A stretch of 33,015 bases of DNA from assembly GCA_018815765.1 (NCBI GenBank), contig JAHIWM010000049.1, forward strand, positions 1 to 33,015, given 5' to 3'. Below, in pieces: positions 1 to 8,925 of the stretch. Below the pieces are notes generated by a model. It was not told the origin of the DNA and made no database searches. It saw only the letters and a list, made by a program, of their open reading frames with translations. This DNA comes from Gammaproteobacteria bacterium. GTDB taxonomy: Bacteria; Pseudomonadota; Gammaproteobacteria; Enterobacterales; Alteromonadaceae. The stretch's first letter is position 1, and every line of letters starts with the position of its first letter. A program made the translations under genes and the position numbers.

Positions 1-1
1 G

Positions 2-1918
2 GCCCTGGATGCGGTCAACGCTATGTTTGCTGATGTGCAAAACCGCGAACCTCTGACACCGGCTGATCCTGCCATTATTGAAGCTTTGCATCGCCTGAGC
101 ATGCCTGAGTCGGAAGACGAACATGCTCATCATGCTGTGACCTCAGAACCTGAACCTGAAATCAGCATGGAAGAGTTTGATGCAGTGGTGGAGTTTGCTG
201 CAGCTCCTGCTGTTGAAAGTTCTTCTTCCATTGACGAAATCAGCGACGATGAATTTGAATCCTTATTGGATGAATTGCATGGTGCCGGTGCTCCTGGCCG
301 TGATACATCAGCCAATCTGCCTCCGCCTGCTGTCAAAGAAACCGCCAGTGAAGACATTACTGATGACGAATTCGAAGCTATTTTAGATCAGTTGCATGGT
401 CAGGGATCCTTTATCCCTGGTGAAGCTGCAGCAGCTGCATCTAAACCTGCTGAAAAAGCGCCTGCTAAACCAGCTGAAAAAGCCAAAGCAGCTGCTGGTG
501 ATGATATCTCTGATGACGAATTTGAATCTTTGCTGGATGAATTGCATGGCAAAGGCAAAGCGCCTGTTGCTGTTGTGCCAGCTTCTACTCCAGCGGCAAA
601 AGCTGCTGAACCAGTGAAAGCAGCAGCGCCTGCGCCAGCTGCAGCGAAAGCTGCTCCGGTAGCGGCAGCTCCAAAAGACCCAGATTCTGATCCAAAAGCT
701 GCAGCCAACCAGCCAGAAACTACAGTTCGTGTGGATACCAAACGCCTTGACCAGATCATGAACATGGTCGGTGAATTGGTATTGGTACGTAACCGTCTGG
801 TGAGCTTGTCTGGTTCTGCTCAGAATGAAGAAATGAGCAAAGCTATTGCTAACCTGGATGTAGTCACTGCCGATTTGCAAGGCGCTGTGATGAAAACCCG
901 GATGCAGCCAATCAAAAAAGTATTTGGTCGTTTCCCTCGTGTTGTACGCGACTTAGCCCGTTCACTGCAGAAGGATATTAACCTTGTGCTGGAAGGGGAA
1001 GAGACAGATTTAGATAAAAACCTGGTGGAGGCTCTGGCCGATCCATTAGTCCACTTAGTGCGTAACTCGGTTGACCATGGTATTGAAATGCCGGATGTTC
1101 GTGTCAAAGCGGGTAAACCTCGGACAGGTTTAGTCCGACTGGCAGCATCACAGGCTGGTGATCATATTCTGTTAACTATCACAGATGACGGCGCTGGTAT
1201 GGATCCGGAGAAACTGAAAGCCATTGCGATTAAACGTGGTGTGCTTGAACCTGATGCCGCTGCACGTATGTCAGACACTGAAGCCTTTAACCTGATTTTT
1301 GCCCCTGGTTTTTCAACCAAAGAGCAAATTTCCGATATTTCTGGCCGTGGTGTGGGTATGGACGTGGTGAAAACCAAAATTACCCAGCTCAATGGTACTG
1401 TGCATATCAACTCAAAACTGGGTCAGGGCACTTTATTAGAAATTAAGGTTCCTTTGACACTGGCGATATTGCCAACCTTAATGGTCATAGTGGGCGAGCA
1501 GACCTTTGCCTTGCCACTGGCAACGGTCAACGAAATTTTCCACCTGGATTTAGCCAAAACCAACAATGTGGATGGTCAGCTGACAATAGTCGTGCGCAAC
1601 AAAGCCATTCCATTGTTTTATCTCGAGCATTGGCTGGTGAAAGGTTCAAGCAAGAAGATAAAGCGCGAACAAGGCCATGTGGTGATAGTGCAAATCGGCA
1701 CGCAACAGATTGGTTTTGTGGTGGATTCTCTGATTGGTCAGGAAGAAGTAGTGATCAAACCTCTGGATGCTTTATTGCAAGGCACTCCAGGTATGGCGGG
1801 AGCTACTATCACATCAGACGGCGGTATAGCGCTGATTTTAGATGTGCCTAACCTGCTGAAGCATTATGCCAAACGCTCCAAAATAAAATTTGATCGCTTT
1901 GACAAATTCTCAGCTTAA
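2..1918 (+). CDS. cheA: Chemotaxis histidine kinase CheA (5' partial)
   Basis: CheA autophosphorylates on a His of its HPt domain and passes phosphate to CheY and CheB within polar chemoreceptor arrays. The reading frame is open from base 2, so the gene starts outside the window; the HPt domain is not visible. Numbering from base 2, residues 1-235 are an Ala/Pro/Glu-rich linker with three copies of an [15 protein letters not shown]-type motif (near 78, 118 and 168). The dimerisation (P3) helix starts near 240 ([17 protein letters not shown]). The ATP-binding domain shows an N-box ([10 protein letters not shown], near 350), DDGAGMD and [10 protein letters not shown] CheW-like regulatory domain occupies about 482-630. 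CheB follows 11 nt downstream. The kinase core looks intact. The linker motifs are the unusual part: in Vibrio, a CheA linker segment (LID) binds ParP, and parP lies downstream here. Confidence 0.96.
   Translation, partial: ALDAVNAMFADVQNREPLTPADPAIIEALHRLSMPESEDEHAHHAVTSEPEPEISMEEFDAVVEFAAAPAVESSSSIDEISDDEFESLLDELHGAGAPGRDTSANLPPPAVKETASEDITDDEFEAILDQLHGQGSFIPGEAAAAASKPAEKAPAKPAEKAKAAAGDDISDDEFESLLDELHGKGKAPVAVVPASTPAAKAAEPVKAAAPAPAAAKAAPVAAAPKDPDSDPKAAANQPETTVRVDTKRLDQIMNMVGELVLVRNRLVSLSGSAQNEEMSKAIANLDVVTADLQGAVMKTRMQPIKKVFGRFPRVVRDLARSLQKDINLVLEGEETDLDKNLVEALADPLVHLVRNSVDHGIEMPDVRVKAGKPRTGLVRLAASQAGDHILLTITDDGAGMDPEKLKAIAIKRGVLEPDAAARMSDTEAFNLIFAPGFSTKEQISDISGRGVGMDVVKTKITQLNGTVHINSKLGQGTLLEIKVPLTLAILPTLMVIVGEQTFALPLATVNEIFHLDLAKTNNVDGQLTIVVRNKAIPLFYLEHWLVKGSSKKIKREQGHVVIVQIGTQQIGFVVDSLIGQEEVVIKPLDALLQGTPGMAGATITSDGGIALILDVPNLLKHYAKRSKIKFDRFDKFSA
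158..550 (+). repeat. Tandem acidic motif repeats in the CheA linker
   Basis: Within cheA, three near-identical segments encode D(I/E)(S/T)DDEFE(S/A)(L/I)LD(E/Q)LHG. They begin near bases 233, 353 and 503, with spacings of about 40 and 50 codons. A degenerate fourth copy ([13 protein letters not shown]) begins near 158. The segments between them are Ala/Pro/Lys-rich, as expected of disordered spacers. The conserved hydrophobic-acidic pattern suggests short docking helices. That they bind ParP or another CheW-like partner is inferred from the Vibrio CheA LID-ParP precedent. Confidence 0.8.
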
Positions 1919-1929
1919 GAGAGTGCACT

Positions 1930-3126
1930 ATGACCATAAGGGTATTAGTTGTTGATGACTCCAGTTTTTTCCGTCGCCGTCTGACGGAAATTCTGAGTCA
2001 GGATGCCGAGTTAGAGGTCATTGCCACCGCCAATAATGGTAAAGAGGCGGTGGAAAAAGCTTTAGCCTTACGGCCTGACGTTATCACGATGGACATCGAG
2101 ATGCCGGTTATGGATGGCATTCAGGCTGTGCGCGAAATCTTAAAGGTGCAGCGCACACCTATTCTGATGTTCTCCTCACTGACGCATGAGGGCGCCAAAG
2201 CGACTCTGGATGCGCTGGAAGCCGGCGCTATCGATTTCCTGCCGAAAAAATTCGAAGACATAGCCCGCGATAAAGCAGAAGCCGCTGATGTATTACGTCA
2301 GCGTGTGAAAACTGTAGCCAGACGTCGGGTTATTAGCAGACCATCCAGTTTAACCGGCTCTGCAAGTTCAGGTTTAGCCGCACGCACAGCATCAACGCCA
2401 GCAACCAGTTCGTCGGCTATACCAGCACGAGCACCTTTAGCTCAAAGTTTGGCTGCCAGAGCTTTAGCTGAACGGACTGAATTGCAAAACCGTGCTGCTG
2501 AGCGTGCAGAAACTCACCGTACAGGCAGCTTTGACTCCAGCGGTAAAAATTACAAGCTGGTTGCCATTGGCACCTCGACAGGTGGCCCTGTTGCTTTACA
2601 ACAAATTATCACTGCTTTACCTGCTAATTTTCCGCTGCCAATAGTTCTGATCCAGCATATGCCAGCAGCCTTTACCGGTGCTTTTGCCAGCCGGTTAAAT
2701 GGCTTGGCAAAGATAGAAGTGAAAGAAGCGGCAGATAACGATATTTTACGTCCTGGTGTGGCTTATCTGGCACCTGGCGGTAAACAGATGCTGGTTGATG
2801 GCAATGAAAATCAAGCCAGATTGCGGGTTCGTGAAGATGATTCGCCCCGTATTACCTTTAAACCCAGTGTGGATATTACTTTTGGTACAGCGGCGAAAGT
2901 CTTTAATGACAAGGTGCTGGCTATAGTACTGACGGGTATGGGCTCTGATGGCCGTGAAGGCGCACGTTTACTGAAGCAATCAGGTTCACGTATTTGGTCG
3001 CAAGATGAAGCCAGTTGTGTGGTGTACGGTATGCCACAAGCAGTGACTGCCGCAGGTTTAACCGATCTGGAAGTGGCGTTATCTGACGTGGCAGCCCGTA
3101 TTGTGGCTGAAGTAGGTCATGGATAA
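1930..3126 (+). CDS. cheB: Chemotaxis protein-glutamate methylesterase CheB
   Basis: CheB demethylates (and deamidates) chemoreceptor glutamates for adaptation and is activated by CheA. At 398 aa, it has an N-terminal receiver domain with acidic residues D9/D10 and phospho-acceptor D55 (in VITMDIEMP). A Ser/Ala/Thr-rich linker covers about 135-200. The C-terminal methylesterase has a catalytic triad consistent with S216 (GTSTGGP), H243 (QHMP) and D340 (GMGSDG). The ATG follows the cheA stop by 11 nt, with a purine-rich GAGAG as ribosome site. The linker is somewhat long, but all key residues are present. The last 8 nt overlap the start of motC, suggesting translational coupling. Confidence 0.97.
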   Translation: MTIRVLVVDDSSFFRRRLTEILSQDAELEVIATANNGKEAVEKALALRPDVITMDIEMPVMDGIQAVREILKVQRTPILMFSSLTHEGAKATLDALEAGAIDFLPKKFEDIARDKAEAADVLRQRVKTVARRRVISRPSSLTGSASSGLAARTASTPATSSSAIPARAPLAQSLAARALAERTELQNRAAERAETHRTGSFDSSGKNYKLVAIGTSTGGPVALQQIITALPANFPLPIVLIQHMPAAFTGAFASRLNGLAKIEVKEAADNDILRPGVAYLAPGGKQMLVDGNENQARLRVREDDSPRITFKPSVDITFGTAAKVFNDKVLAIVLTGMGSDGREGARLLKQSGSRIWSQDEASCVVYGMPQAVTAAGLTDLEVALSDVAARIVAEVGHG

Positions 3127-3862
3127 GCTTACCCTTGCTGGCATTCTCATTGCTTTAGTGGCTATTGTTGGTGGATTCAGTCAGGAAGGCGGTGACGTTC
3201 TAACTTTGTTGCATTGGCCTGCCTTTTGTATCGTCTTTGGCGGTACCTTAGGTGCGGTGCTGATCCAAAGTCCGGCTTCACAATTTCGTTTGAGCATGAG
3301 TTTGCTGCCATGGGTGATTGCGCCACCCAGACTGGACTTTGACTCTACTATTGAACGTATTACCCAATGGGGCCACTCTGCGCGTTTACAGGGTTTTTTG
3401 TCGTTAGAGCCTGATGCTCTGAATGAGGAAGAGCCACTATTAAAACGCGGTTTGAATTTATTGGTGGATGGTACAGAAGCCAAGGTGCTGCAGGATATTC
3501 TGGATACAGAGTTGCATCTGGAGAAAGAACGTTTGTTACGCGCAGCCAAAGTCTTTGAAGCTATGGGCGGCTACAGTCCAACCATCGGCATAGTAGGCGC
3601 TGTGCTTGGTCTGATTCTGGCGTTGTCTAATATCTCTAACCCGGATGAGTTAGGCCAGGGTATAGCGACAGCTTTTGTTGCTACTATTTATGGTGTGGGT
3701 TTAGCTAACTTTGTATTTATACCAGTATTTAATAAAATCAAAGTGTTGGTGGAAGAGCGTGCTTTATTTCATTCGATGGTGATCGAAGGTTTGTGTTCCA
3801 TAGCCCTTGGGGAAAACCCACGCAGCGTGGAATCCAAACTTCAGGCCTACAGAGCTAATTAA
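3119..3862 (+). CDS. motC: Flagellar motor stator protein MotC (MotA family)
   Basis: This is a MotA/PomA-family inner-membrane stator subunit that couples ion flow to flagellar rotation together with MotD. The 247-aa protein has an N-terminal pair of membrane segments ([32 protein letters not shown]), a large cytoplasmic loop rich in charged residues, and two C-terminal membrane segments. The [17 protein letters not shown] stretch matches the conserved Pro-containing third helix of MotA. The start overlaps cheB by 8 nt, and motD begins at the base after the stop. Position between cheB and a motB-type gene is the same as motC in Pseudomonas, where MotCD is a second stator set. Ion specificity (proton or sodium) cannot be read from the sequence. 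Confidence 0.94.
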   Translation: MDKLTLAGILIALVAIVGGFSQEGGDVLTLLHWPAFCIVFGGTLGAVLIQSPASQFRLSMSLLPWVIAPPRLDFDSTIERITQWGHSARLQGFLSLEPDALNEEEPLLKRGLNLLVDGTEAKVLQDILDTELHLEKERLLRAAKVFEAMGGYSPTIGIVGAVLGLILALSNISNPDELGQGIATAFVATIYGVGLANFVFIPVFNKIKVLVEERALFHSMVIEGLCSIALGENPRSVESKLQAYRAN

Positions 3863-4852
3863 ATGTACAGGCCTCGCCGTTCTGTCGCTGTAGAAGCGGA
3901 CAAATCAGATGCAGAACGCTGGTTGGTGTCTTACGCTGATTACATGACCTTGTTATTTGCGCTTTTTGTAGTGCTCTATTCCATGGCTACTATGGAAAAA
4001 GAGCAATTCAAAAAACTGCAGGACACCATTTCAAAGGTGTTTGTCGAAGCAACGGATAAAAAAGAGACGGGTATTCAGGGGCAATCGGTGCAACCTGACA
4101 TCCATCCACAAAGTGACTTTGAATTATATGGTTCAGGTTTAGAAGAAGCGACAGGGCCAACTTTGCTGGCAGATAACGCTAAACTGGAACATATCGACAG
4201 TACAAAATTGGGCAGCCCTTTGGCTGCAATGCAAAAAGACATAAACCGTGCTTTACGTAGTCTGGTGGAATCGGGTTTAGCTAAAGTCACACTGGACGAA
4301 GATTGGCTGACGGTTGAACTCAGTAGTGGCTTATTGTTTGGCAGCGGTAGTGCCAGCTCAAACAGTTCTGCTTCTGCTGTAATGACTGAACTCACTGCTA
4401 TTTTAAAGCAGACAGACAACTTTATGAGGGTGCGGGGTTATACTGACTCAGTGCCTATCCGTACCGAACAATTTCCATCGAATTGGGAATTGTCTGTTGC
4501 ACGGGCAGCGTCTATAGTCCGGTTATTGGAACAGTTAGGTGTAGCACCACAACGTATGGCTATTGAAGGCTACGGGCAATATTCCCCTTTTGCTGAGAAT
4601 ACAACTGCACAAGGGCGCAGCCAAAACCGTAAAGTAGTGATAGCTTTATCTAAATATGCCTATGAACCTGTTGTGGTTGAAACGCCTGAACCAGTTGAAT
4701 CAGAAACCTCAGCAGAACAAGTGGCTGAAGAAGCTGCACAACAAGAACAGAACAAAGTACGGGTGATCCGCTTACCTCATGGTGGCATACGGATCACAAC
4801 CAGACCGCCTGAACCAGGCGAGGAAGAGCCACCTATACAGCAGGAACAGTAA
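3863..4852 (+). CDS. motD: Flagellar motor stator protein MotD (MotB family, OmpA domain)
   Basis: MotD is the peptidoglycan-anchored partner of MotC. The 329-aa protein has a short cytoplasmic N-terminus and one membrane helix (about 22-42) that contains the ion-binding aspartate D26 in SYADYMTLLFALF, equivalent to MotB D32. A periplasmic linker follows, then an OmpA/MotB peptidoglycan-binding domain near 180-270 (RGYTDSVPI, NWELSVARAASIV, GRSQNRKVVIAL). The last 55 residues are a Glu/Gln-rich tail with a Pro-rich end, which is longer than the minimal MotB fold. The ATG immediately follows the motC stop. The gene is followed by parC, whose TTG start begins 1 nt after the motD stop. Confidence 0.94.
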   Translation: MYRPRRSVAVEADKSDAERWLVSYADYMTLLFALFVVLYSMATMEKEQFKKLQDTISKVFVEATDKKETGIQGQSVQPDIHPQSDFELYGSGLEEATGPTLLADNAKLEHIDSTKLGSPLAAMQKDINRALRSLVESGLAKVTLDEDWLTVELSSGLLFGSGSASSNSSASAVMTELTAILKQTDNFMRVRGYTDSVPIRTEQFPSNWELSVARAASIVRLLEQLGVAPQRMAIEGYGQYSPFAENTTAQGRSQNRKVVIALSKYAYEPVVVETPEPVESETSAEQVAEEAAQQEQNKVRVIRLPHGGIRITTRPPEPGEEEPPIQQEQ

Positions 4853-4856
4853 ATTG
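4842..4856 (+). promoter_or_regulatory. Ribosome site deciding the TTG start of parC
   Basis: AGGA (4842-4845) lies 8 nt before TTG 4854. It sits inside the end of motD, so parC translation is probably coupled to motD. The site supports the TTG start over the distant upstream ATG. Confidence 0.65.
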
Positions 4857-5633
4857 GTTGTTTGGACTATTGCAAATCAAAAGGGTGGGGTTGGTAAAAC
4901 TACCACTACAGTAACTTTAGGCGCTTTGCTTGCACAGCGTGGTCATCGCGTTTTACTGATCGACACTGATCCTCATGGCTCCCTGACTTACTACTTTGGC
5001 ATTGATGCCGAAGAGCTGGAAGTCAGTGTGTACGATATTTTCCTGCGTGGTAAAGACATTACCGGCGAAGAGATTTTGCAGTCCATGTGTCCAAGTGGTA
5101 TGCCCAACCTGGATATTTTACCGACGTCTATGGCGCTTGCTACTTTAGACCGTTCTCACGGTCAGCAAGGTGGTATGGGTCTTATCCTGAAAAAGGCGCT
5201 GCAAAAAATAGAGAATGATTACGACTATGTGCTGATTGACTGCCCGCCTGTGATTGGTGTGCTGATGGTCAATGCCATGGCCGCTTGCGATCGTATTTTA
5301 ATACCGGTGCAAACAGAGTTTCTGGCATTAAAAGGCCTGGACCGGATGATCGCCACCATGCAACTGATGCACAGTTCGTCGCCACAGGATTATGCCTTTA
5401 CCATAGTGCCAACTATGTACGACAAAAGAACCAAAGCTTCCTTAGATGCTTATAAAGCGTTAAAAGCTCAGTATCAGGAACGCGTTTGGTCAGCTGTTAT
5501 TCCTATTGACACTAAATTCCGTGACGCCAGCCTGGCTCAGACACCTCCGCCTGTATTCGCGCCTAAATCGCGGGGTGTGTTTGCTTACAATACGCTGCTA
5601 ACCTATTTATTGCAGTTAGCACCGGAGAACTAA
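4854..5633 (+). CDS. parC: ParA-type ATPase ParC (chemotaxis array localisation)
   Basis: ParC is a MinD/ParA-family ATPase that recruits chemotaxis arrays to the cell pole (studied in Vibrio). I chose TTG at 4854, giving a product of about 259 aa that begins MVVWTIANQKGGVGKTTTTV. AGGA at 4842-4845 is well spaced from it, and the start lies 1 nt after the motD stop. An in-frame ATG at 4779 would overlap motD by 74 nt and add an unrelated leader. Visible motifs are the deviant Walker A KGGVGKTT (K10-T17), the Walker A' region LIDTDPHGS (near 36) and Walker B YVLIDCPP. This is not topoisomerase ParC; it is the same-named partitioning ATPase. parP follows after 1 nt, and the two products act together. 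Confidence 0.92.
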   Translation: MVVWTIANQKGGVGKTTTTVTLGALLAQRGHRVLLIDTDPHGSLTYYFGIDAEELEVSVYDIFLRGKDITGEEILQSMCPSGMPNLDILPTSMALATLDRSHGQQGGMGLILKKALQKIENDYDYVLIDCPPVIGVLMVNAMAACDRILIPVQTEFLALKGLDRMIATMQLMHSSSPQDYAFTIVPTMYDKRTKASLDAYKALKAQYQERVWSAVIPIDTKFRDASLAQTPPPVFAPKSRGVFAYNTLLTYLLQLAPEN

Positions 5634-5634
5634 G

Positions 5635-6393
5635 ATGAGCGATTTACAAGCCAGCCAAAAAGTCATGAAGCATTATTTAAATGCTTTATTGACGGATGAC
5701 GTGGTCGAAACGCCTATTCAGCAAGCGAAAAAACAGCAACTGAATGAGCTGCTAGCTCCTGTTTCTGCTCCGGTTATTGCGCCTGTTAAAGCACCAGTGC
5801 TCGCAAAACCAGCTGTGGTGGCTCCGGTCACTGCTCCTGTTGTCAAAGCGCCAGTGGTAGCTCCTGTGACTCCGGTGATTGAACAGGTAAAAGTAGCTCC
5901 GGCAGCTCCTGTTGTAAAAGCTGCTGCGCCTGTGGTGAAAGACTACAGAAAAGGCCGTTTTCAGGCGCTGTTTTTTACAGTGGCGGGTTTAAAAGTCGCC
6001 TTACCTTTAAAGGCGCTGGGTGGTATTCATAAAATGATGCCCATCAACTCATTACCAGGTCAGCCTGAATGGCTCAAAGGTGTGATGTTGTACCGTGAAC
6101 AAAAAATTAATGTGGTAGATACCGCGCTTTGGGTGATGCCAGAAAAATATGACCAGGGACTGGCAGAAAAGCTAAACTATCAATATGTTATTATGCTGGG
6201 CAATAGCCATTGGGGTCTGGCCTGTGATACTTTGGTCAACACAATTGCCTTAGAGCAAGACGAAGTAAAATGGCGTGAGACCGAAGGCAAAAGACCGTGG
6301 CTCGCTGGTTTAATTAAAGAACATATGTGTGCTTTGCTGGATGTAGACGCCCTGATTGCCTTATTGGCAAAGGGAATGAATAGTCAGCACTGA
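5635..6393 (+). CDS. parP: ParP-like protein: disordered linker plus CheW-like domain
   Basis: The 252-aa protein has a short N-terminal helical segment (about 1-40) and a low-complexity Pro/Ala/Val linker (about 40-100, APV repeats). A C-terminal CheW-like (AIF-type) domain runs from about 103 to 245 (GRFQALFFTVAGLKVALPL, INVVDTALWV, YVIMLGNSHWGLACD, ALLDVDALIALL). In Vibrio, ParP binds ParC and the CheA linker and stabilises polar arrays. Identification rests on this architecture and on position between parC and cheW. It follows parC by 1 nt. The linker is repetitive in DNA as well as protein and probably varies in length between strains. It could be labelled simply 'CheW domain protein', but context favours ParP. 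Confidence 0.88.
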   Translation: MSDLQASQKVMKHYLNALLTDDVVETPIQQAKKQQLNELLAPVSAPVIAPVKAPVLAKPAVVAPVTAPVVKAPVVAPVTPVIEQVKVAPAAPVVKAAAPVVKDYRKGRFQALFFTVAGLKVALPLKALGGIHKMMPINSLPGQPEWLKGVMLYREQKINVVDTALWVMPEKYDQGLAEKLNYQYVIMLGNSHWGLACDTLVNTIALEQDEVKWRETEGKRPWLAGLIKEHMCALLDVDALIALLAKGMNSQH

Positions 6394-6433
6394 ATAAGAA
6401 TACGAGAATTTAACCTCTGGGTAGGAGCTAGGC

Positions 6434-6928
6434 ATGAGTAATTTAACAGCACAATCTGGCAAAACTAAAGAAGTCACAGACTTAGTGCTGCAATGGGTGA
6501 CCTTTAAACTGCAGGAAGAAACCTACGGTATTAATGTCATGCAGGTGCAGGAAGTTCTGAGATACACAGACATAGCTCCGGTTCCGGGTGCGCCAGATTA
6601 TGTGATGGGTATTATCAATTTGCGTGGCAACGTGGTCACAGTGATTGATACCCGTGCGCGTTTTGGTTTACCGCCATCAGAAGTCACTGACAATAGCCGT
6701 ATTGTCATCATCGAATCAGAGCGTCAGGTCATTGGCATTATGGTCGACAGCGTGGCTGAAGTGGTTTACCTGAAACAATCAGAAATTGATACAGCTCCAA
6801 ACGTAGGCACAGACGAAAGTGCCAAGTTCATCCAGGGCGTATCGAATCGTGAAGGCGAATTATTAATCCTGGTGGATCTGAATAAACTGCTGTCCGATGA
6901 CGAATGGGAAGAGATCCGTAGCATTTAA
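6434..6928 (+). CDS. cheW: Chemotaxis coupling protein CheW
   Basis: CheW links chemoreceptors to CheA in the signalling array. The 164-aa protein is almost entirely one CheW domain: VTFKLQEETYGINVMQVQEVLRY near the N-terminus, then GIINLRGNVVTVIDTR, VIGIMVDSVAEVVYL, FIQGVSNREGELLILVDLNKLL and an acidic end. Length and motif order match the family. A TAGGAG ribosome site precedes the ATG, and 40 nt separate it from parP. Its stop overlaps the start of the next gene by one base (TAATG), indicating continued coupling in the operon. Confidence 0.96.
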   Translation: MSNLTAQSGKTKEVTDLVLQWVTFKLQEETYGINVMQVQEVLRYTDIAPVPGAPDYVMGIINLRGNVVTVIDTRARFGLPPSEVTDNSRIVIIESERQVIGIMVDSVAEVVYLKQSEIDTAPNVGTDESAKFIQGVSNREGELLILVDLNKLLSDDEWEEIRSI

Positions 6929-7416
6929 TGGCTAATTTTCTGACTGACTTTTCATGGATATGGCTGCTGGGGATCGCAGCCATTTTGTTGCTGTCTATAG
7001 TGATGGCGGTGGTTGCTTCACGTCAAAGTAAAAAACTGCTGGCTATTATCAACGAAAATGCCGCCGCCAGTTGGCAGCAGCAACAAAACGTGGAACAGTT
7101 GCGTCAGCAGGTTGAGCAGCAAGCGCACCAGCTGAAACGTTCGCATCAGGATGTGGAAGAGTTACGATCTACCGTCATAGGCGTCGGTCAACGTGTATTG
7201 AGCTTAGAAAGTCATCTGGGGCAAGGTATGCAGCAGGTAGCCGAATTGGCAGAACAACAAAAATCCATGCACTTATTTGACCCTGAATCAAAAATCTACA
7301 GCAAAGCCATGAAAATGGTTCAGCTGGGCTCCAGCATGGAAGAAATTATGTTGGAATGTGAACTCCCTCAGGCAGAAGCCGAACTGCTGTTTAACCTGCA
7401 TAAACAAACAAAATAA
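6928..7416 (+). CDS. DUF2802 family membrane-anchored coiled-coil protein
   Basis: The 162-aa protein has one N-terminal membrane helix (about 9-30, IWLLGIAAILLLSIVMAVVA). A Gln/Glu-rich coiled coil (about 45-115) follows, with many QQ and heptad-like positions. A small C-terminal domain (YSKAMKMVQLGSSMEEIMLECELPQAEAELLFNL; positions about 125-158) resembles DUF2802. Genes of this family occupy the same place after cheW in Pseudomonas and Vibrio flagellar clusters. The function is unknown to me; a polar or flagellar role is inferred from context only. It starts within the cheW stop codon. It is the last gene of the chemotaxis operon, and a large inverted repeat begins at the very next base after its stop. 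Confidence 0.85.
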   Translation: MANFLTDFSWIWLLGIAAILLLSIVMAVVASRQSKKLLAIINENAAASWQQQQNVEQLRQQVEQQAHQLKRSHQDVEELRSTVIGVGQRVLSLESHLGQGMQQVAELAEQQKSMHLFDPESKIYSKAMKMVQLGSSMEEIMLECELPQAEAELLFNLHKQTK

Positions 7417-7465
7417 ATGGGGTCAGATCACATTGTTAACAGTTAACAATGTGATCTGACCCCAT
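7417..7465. repeat. Perfect inverted repeat 1 (24-nt arms, 1-nt centre)
   Basis: The left arm (7417-7440) begins ATGGGGTCAGATC and ends ATTGTTAAC. The right arm (7442-7465) is its exact reverse complement, with a single A at 7441 between them. In RNA the last pairs must open to form a loop, but about 20 bp would remain. It starts at the base after the DUF2802 stop. There is no long T-run after it, so it is not a textbook terminator, though it could still end or buffer transcription. The core GGGTCAGA recurs in inverted repeat 2. Confidence 0.93.
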
Positions 7466-7509
7466 ATTGCTATATTTTGGGACAAGGAAGGCTCATTTGT
7501 GGGGCTGCT

Positions 7510-8925
7510 ATGTATAACCCAACTCTTATTCACCATGGTGCTGTAGATGGCGTGACAGGTTCTTGTCACCAATATTTTCTCGACGACCAGCACAGTCTGC
7601 TGATTGATTGTGGTTTATTTCAGGGTATAGAGCAGGGGAGGGGAAAAGCCGGAGCCGACTCTGCTCAGATTGATTTCCCGCTCGATGGTATCCGCGCTTT
7701 GTTACTGACCCATGTTCATATAGACCATGCCGGTCGTATTCCTTATTTAATAGCTGCAGGTTTTAAAGGCCCTATTTATTGCAGCAAAGCATCGGCTTTG
7801 TTATTACCGCTGGTACTGGAAGATGCATTAAAAATGGGCATCACCAGGGACGAAAAACTGATTAACGGCTTTATTCAGGCCATCTCGCGGCAATTACGCC
7901 CCTGTGATTACAACAGCTGGTATGAAGTGGAAGGGGGCCCACAAGCCACTCAAATCCGTTTTCAGAATGCCGGCCATATTCTGGGATCTGCTTATATTGA
8001 AATCCGCCATCAAACACCGTCCACTCATCCGGATCAGCAACAAGGCTGGTATAAAGCCGTTTTCTCAGGCGATTTAGGGGCGCGTGATACGCCATTGCTG
8101 CCAGATCCAACGCCACTTGAAGACGCTGATTTACTGGTACTTGAAAGCACCTATGGCGATAGAAATCATCAGGACCGCAAACAGCGGCAACAACGCTTGC
8201 AACAGGTACTGGAAAAAGCGCTGAGCGATAACGGCACAGTACTGATCCCGGCATTTAGCATAGGCCGCACTCAGGAATTGCTGTATGAGCTGGAAGACAT
8301 CATCCATCGAATGAAAGGCCAGGCTATTCATCAGGGACTAACCTGGCAGCAACTGGATATCATTGTCGACTCGCCGTTAGCCGCCAACTTCACACAAGTC
8401 TATCAGCAGTTAAAACAATTCTGGGATGAAGAGGCCAGACAAAAACTGCAAAGTGGCAGGCATCCGCTGCAGTTTGAGCAACTTCTGACGGTGAAAAGCC
8501 ATGACGACCATCAAAAAGTGGTTCAGCACCTGGCCGGGACAGGGCGTCCAGCCATTGTGATTGCGGCCAGTGGTATGTGTGCAGGTGGCAGAGTAGTGAA
8601 TTATCTAAAAGCTTTATTAGGCTCTGCCCGTAACCAGATCGTGTTTATTGGCTACCAGGCCCGCGGCACTCCGGGTGCGGCTTTATTGCAACATGCAAAA
8701 AACGGTGGTGAACTAAAGCTGGACGGCGAAACTTATCCGGTCAGGGCCGAAGTGTTGCAGCTCAGCGGCTATTCAGCCCATGCCGATCAACAGGATTTAA
8801 TGCGTTTTGTCAGCCAAATGCACAAAGCTCCGGCGCAAATCCGTCTGGTGCACGGCGATACCGCAGCCAAGCTGGAGCTCAAAAGAAAACTCGAAGCCAA
8901 AGGCCACAGCGTAGTCATAGGATAA
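7510..8925 (+). CDS. MBL-fold beta-CASP metallo-hydrolase (RNA-processing type)
   Basis: This is a metallo-beta-lactamase-fold protein of the beta-CASP group (COG1236-like), whose studied members cut or trim RNA. The 471-aa protein shows HVHIDH (68-73) as the zinc site, GHILGSAYIE (H156) and FSGDLG. The beta-CASP region includes LLIPAFSIGRTQELLYEL, IIVDSPLA, VIAASGMCAGGRVVNYL and the late His of YSAHADQQDL (H424). I chose ATG 7510. A TTG at 7477 would add 11 residues but lies only 11 nt from the inverted repeat and has no good ribosome site. Ribosome binding for 7510 is weak (GGGG at 7501-7504). The stop codon TAA falls inside inverted repeat 2. The gene has no functional link to either neighbour and may have moved as a unit. 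The exact substrate cannot be assigned. Confidence 0.9.
   Translation: MYNPTLIHHGAVDGVTGSCHQYFLDDQHSLLIDCGLFQGIEQGRGKAGADSAQIDFPLDGIRALLLTHVHIDHAGRIPYLIAAGFKGPIYCSKASALLLPLVLEDALKMGITRDEKLINGFIQAISRQLRPCDYNSWYEVEGGPQATQIRFQNAGHILGSAYIEIRHQTPSTHPDQQQGWYKAVFSGDLGARDTPLLPDPTPLEDADLLVLESTYGDRNHQDRKQRQQRLQQVLEKALSDNGTVLIPAFSIGRTQELLYELEDIIHRMKGQAIHQGLTWQQLDIIVDSPLAANFTQVYQQLKQFWDEEARQKLQSGRHPLQFEQLLTVKSHDDHQKVVQHLAGTGRPAIVIAASGMCAGGRVVNYLKALLGSARNQIVFIGYQARGTPGAALLQHAKNGGELKLDGETYPVRAEVLQLSGYSAHADQQDLMRFVSQMHKAPAQIRLVHGDTAAKLELKRKLEAKGHSVVIG

Noticed and set aside
400-880. Long reading frames on the - strand opposite the cheA linker (121 and 165 codons)
   Set aside because: They mirror the Ala/Pro-rich repetitive cheA linker, are low-complexity, lack ribosome sites and family motifs, and are antisense shadows.
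4779-4853. Upstream ATG extension of parC
   Set aside because: It overlaps motD by 74 nt and adds a leader unlike the ParA family; TTG 4854 has a well-placed AGGA.
7417-7465. Inverted repeat 1 as a standard rho-independent terminator
   Set aside because: There is no T-run directly after the stem and the arms are far longer than usual; it is kept as a repeat element with possible terminator effect.
7477-7509. TTG start for the metallo-hydrolase
   Set aside because: No good ribosome site lies upstream and it is only 11 nt from the inverted repeat; ATG 7510 is closer to the conserved fold start.
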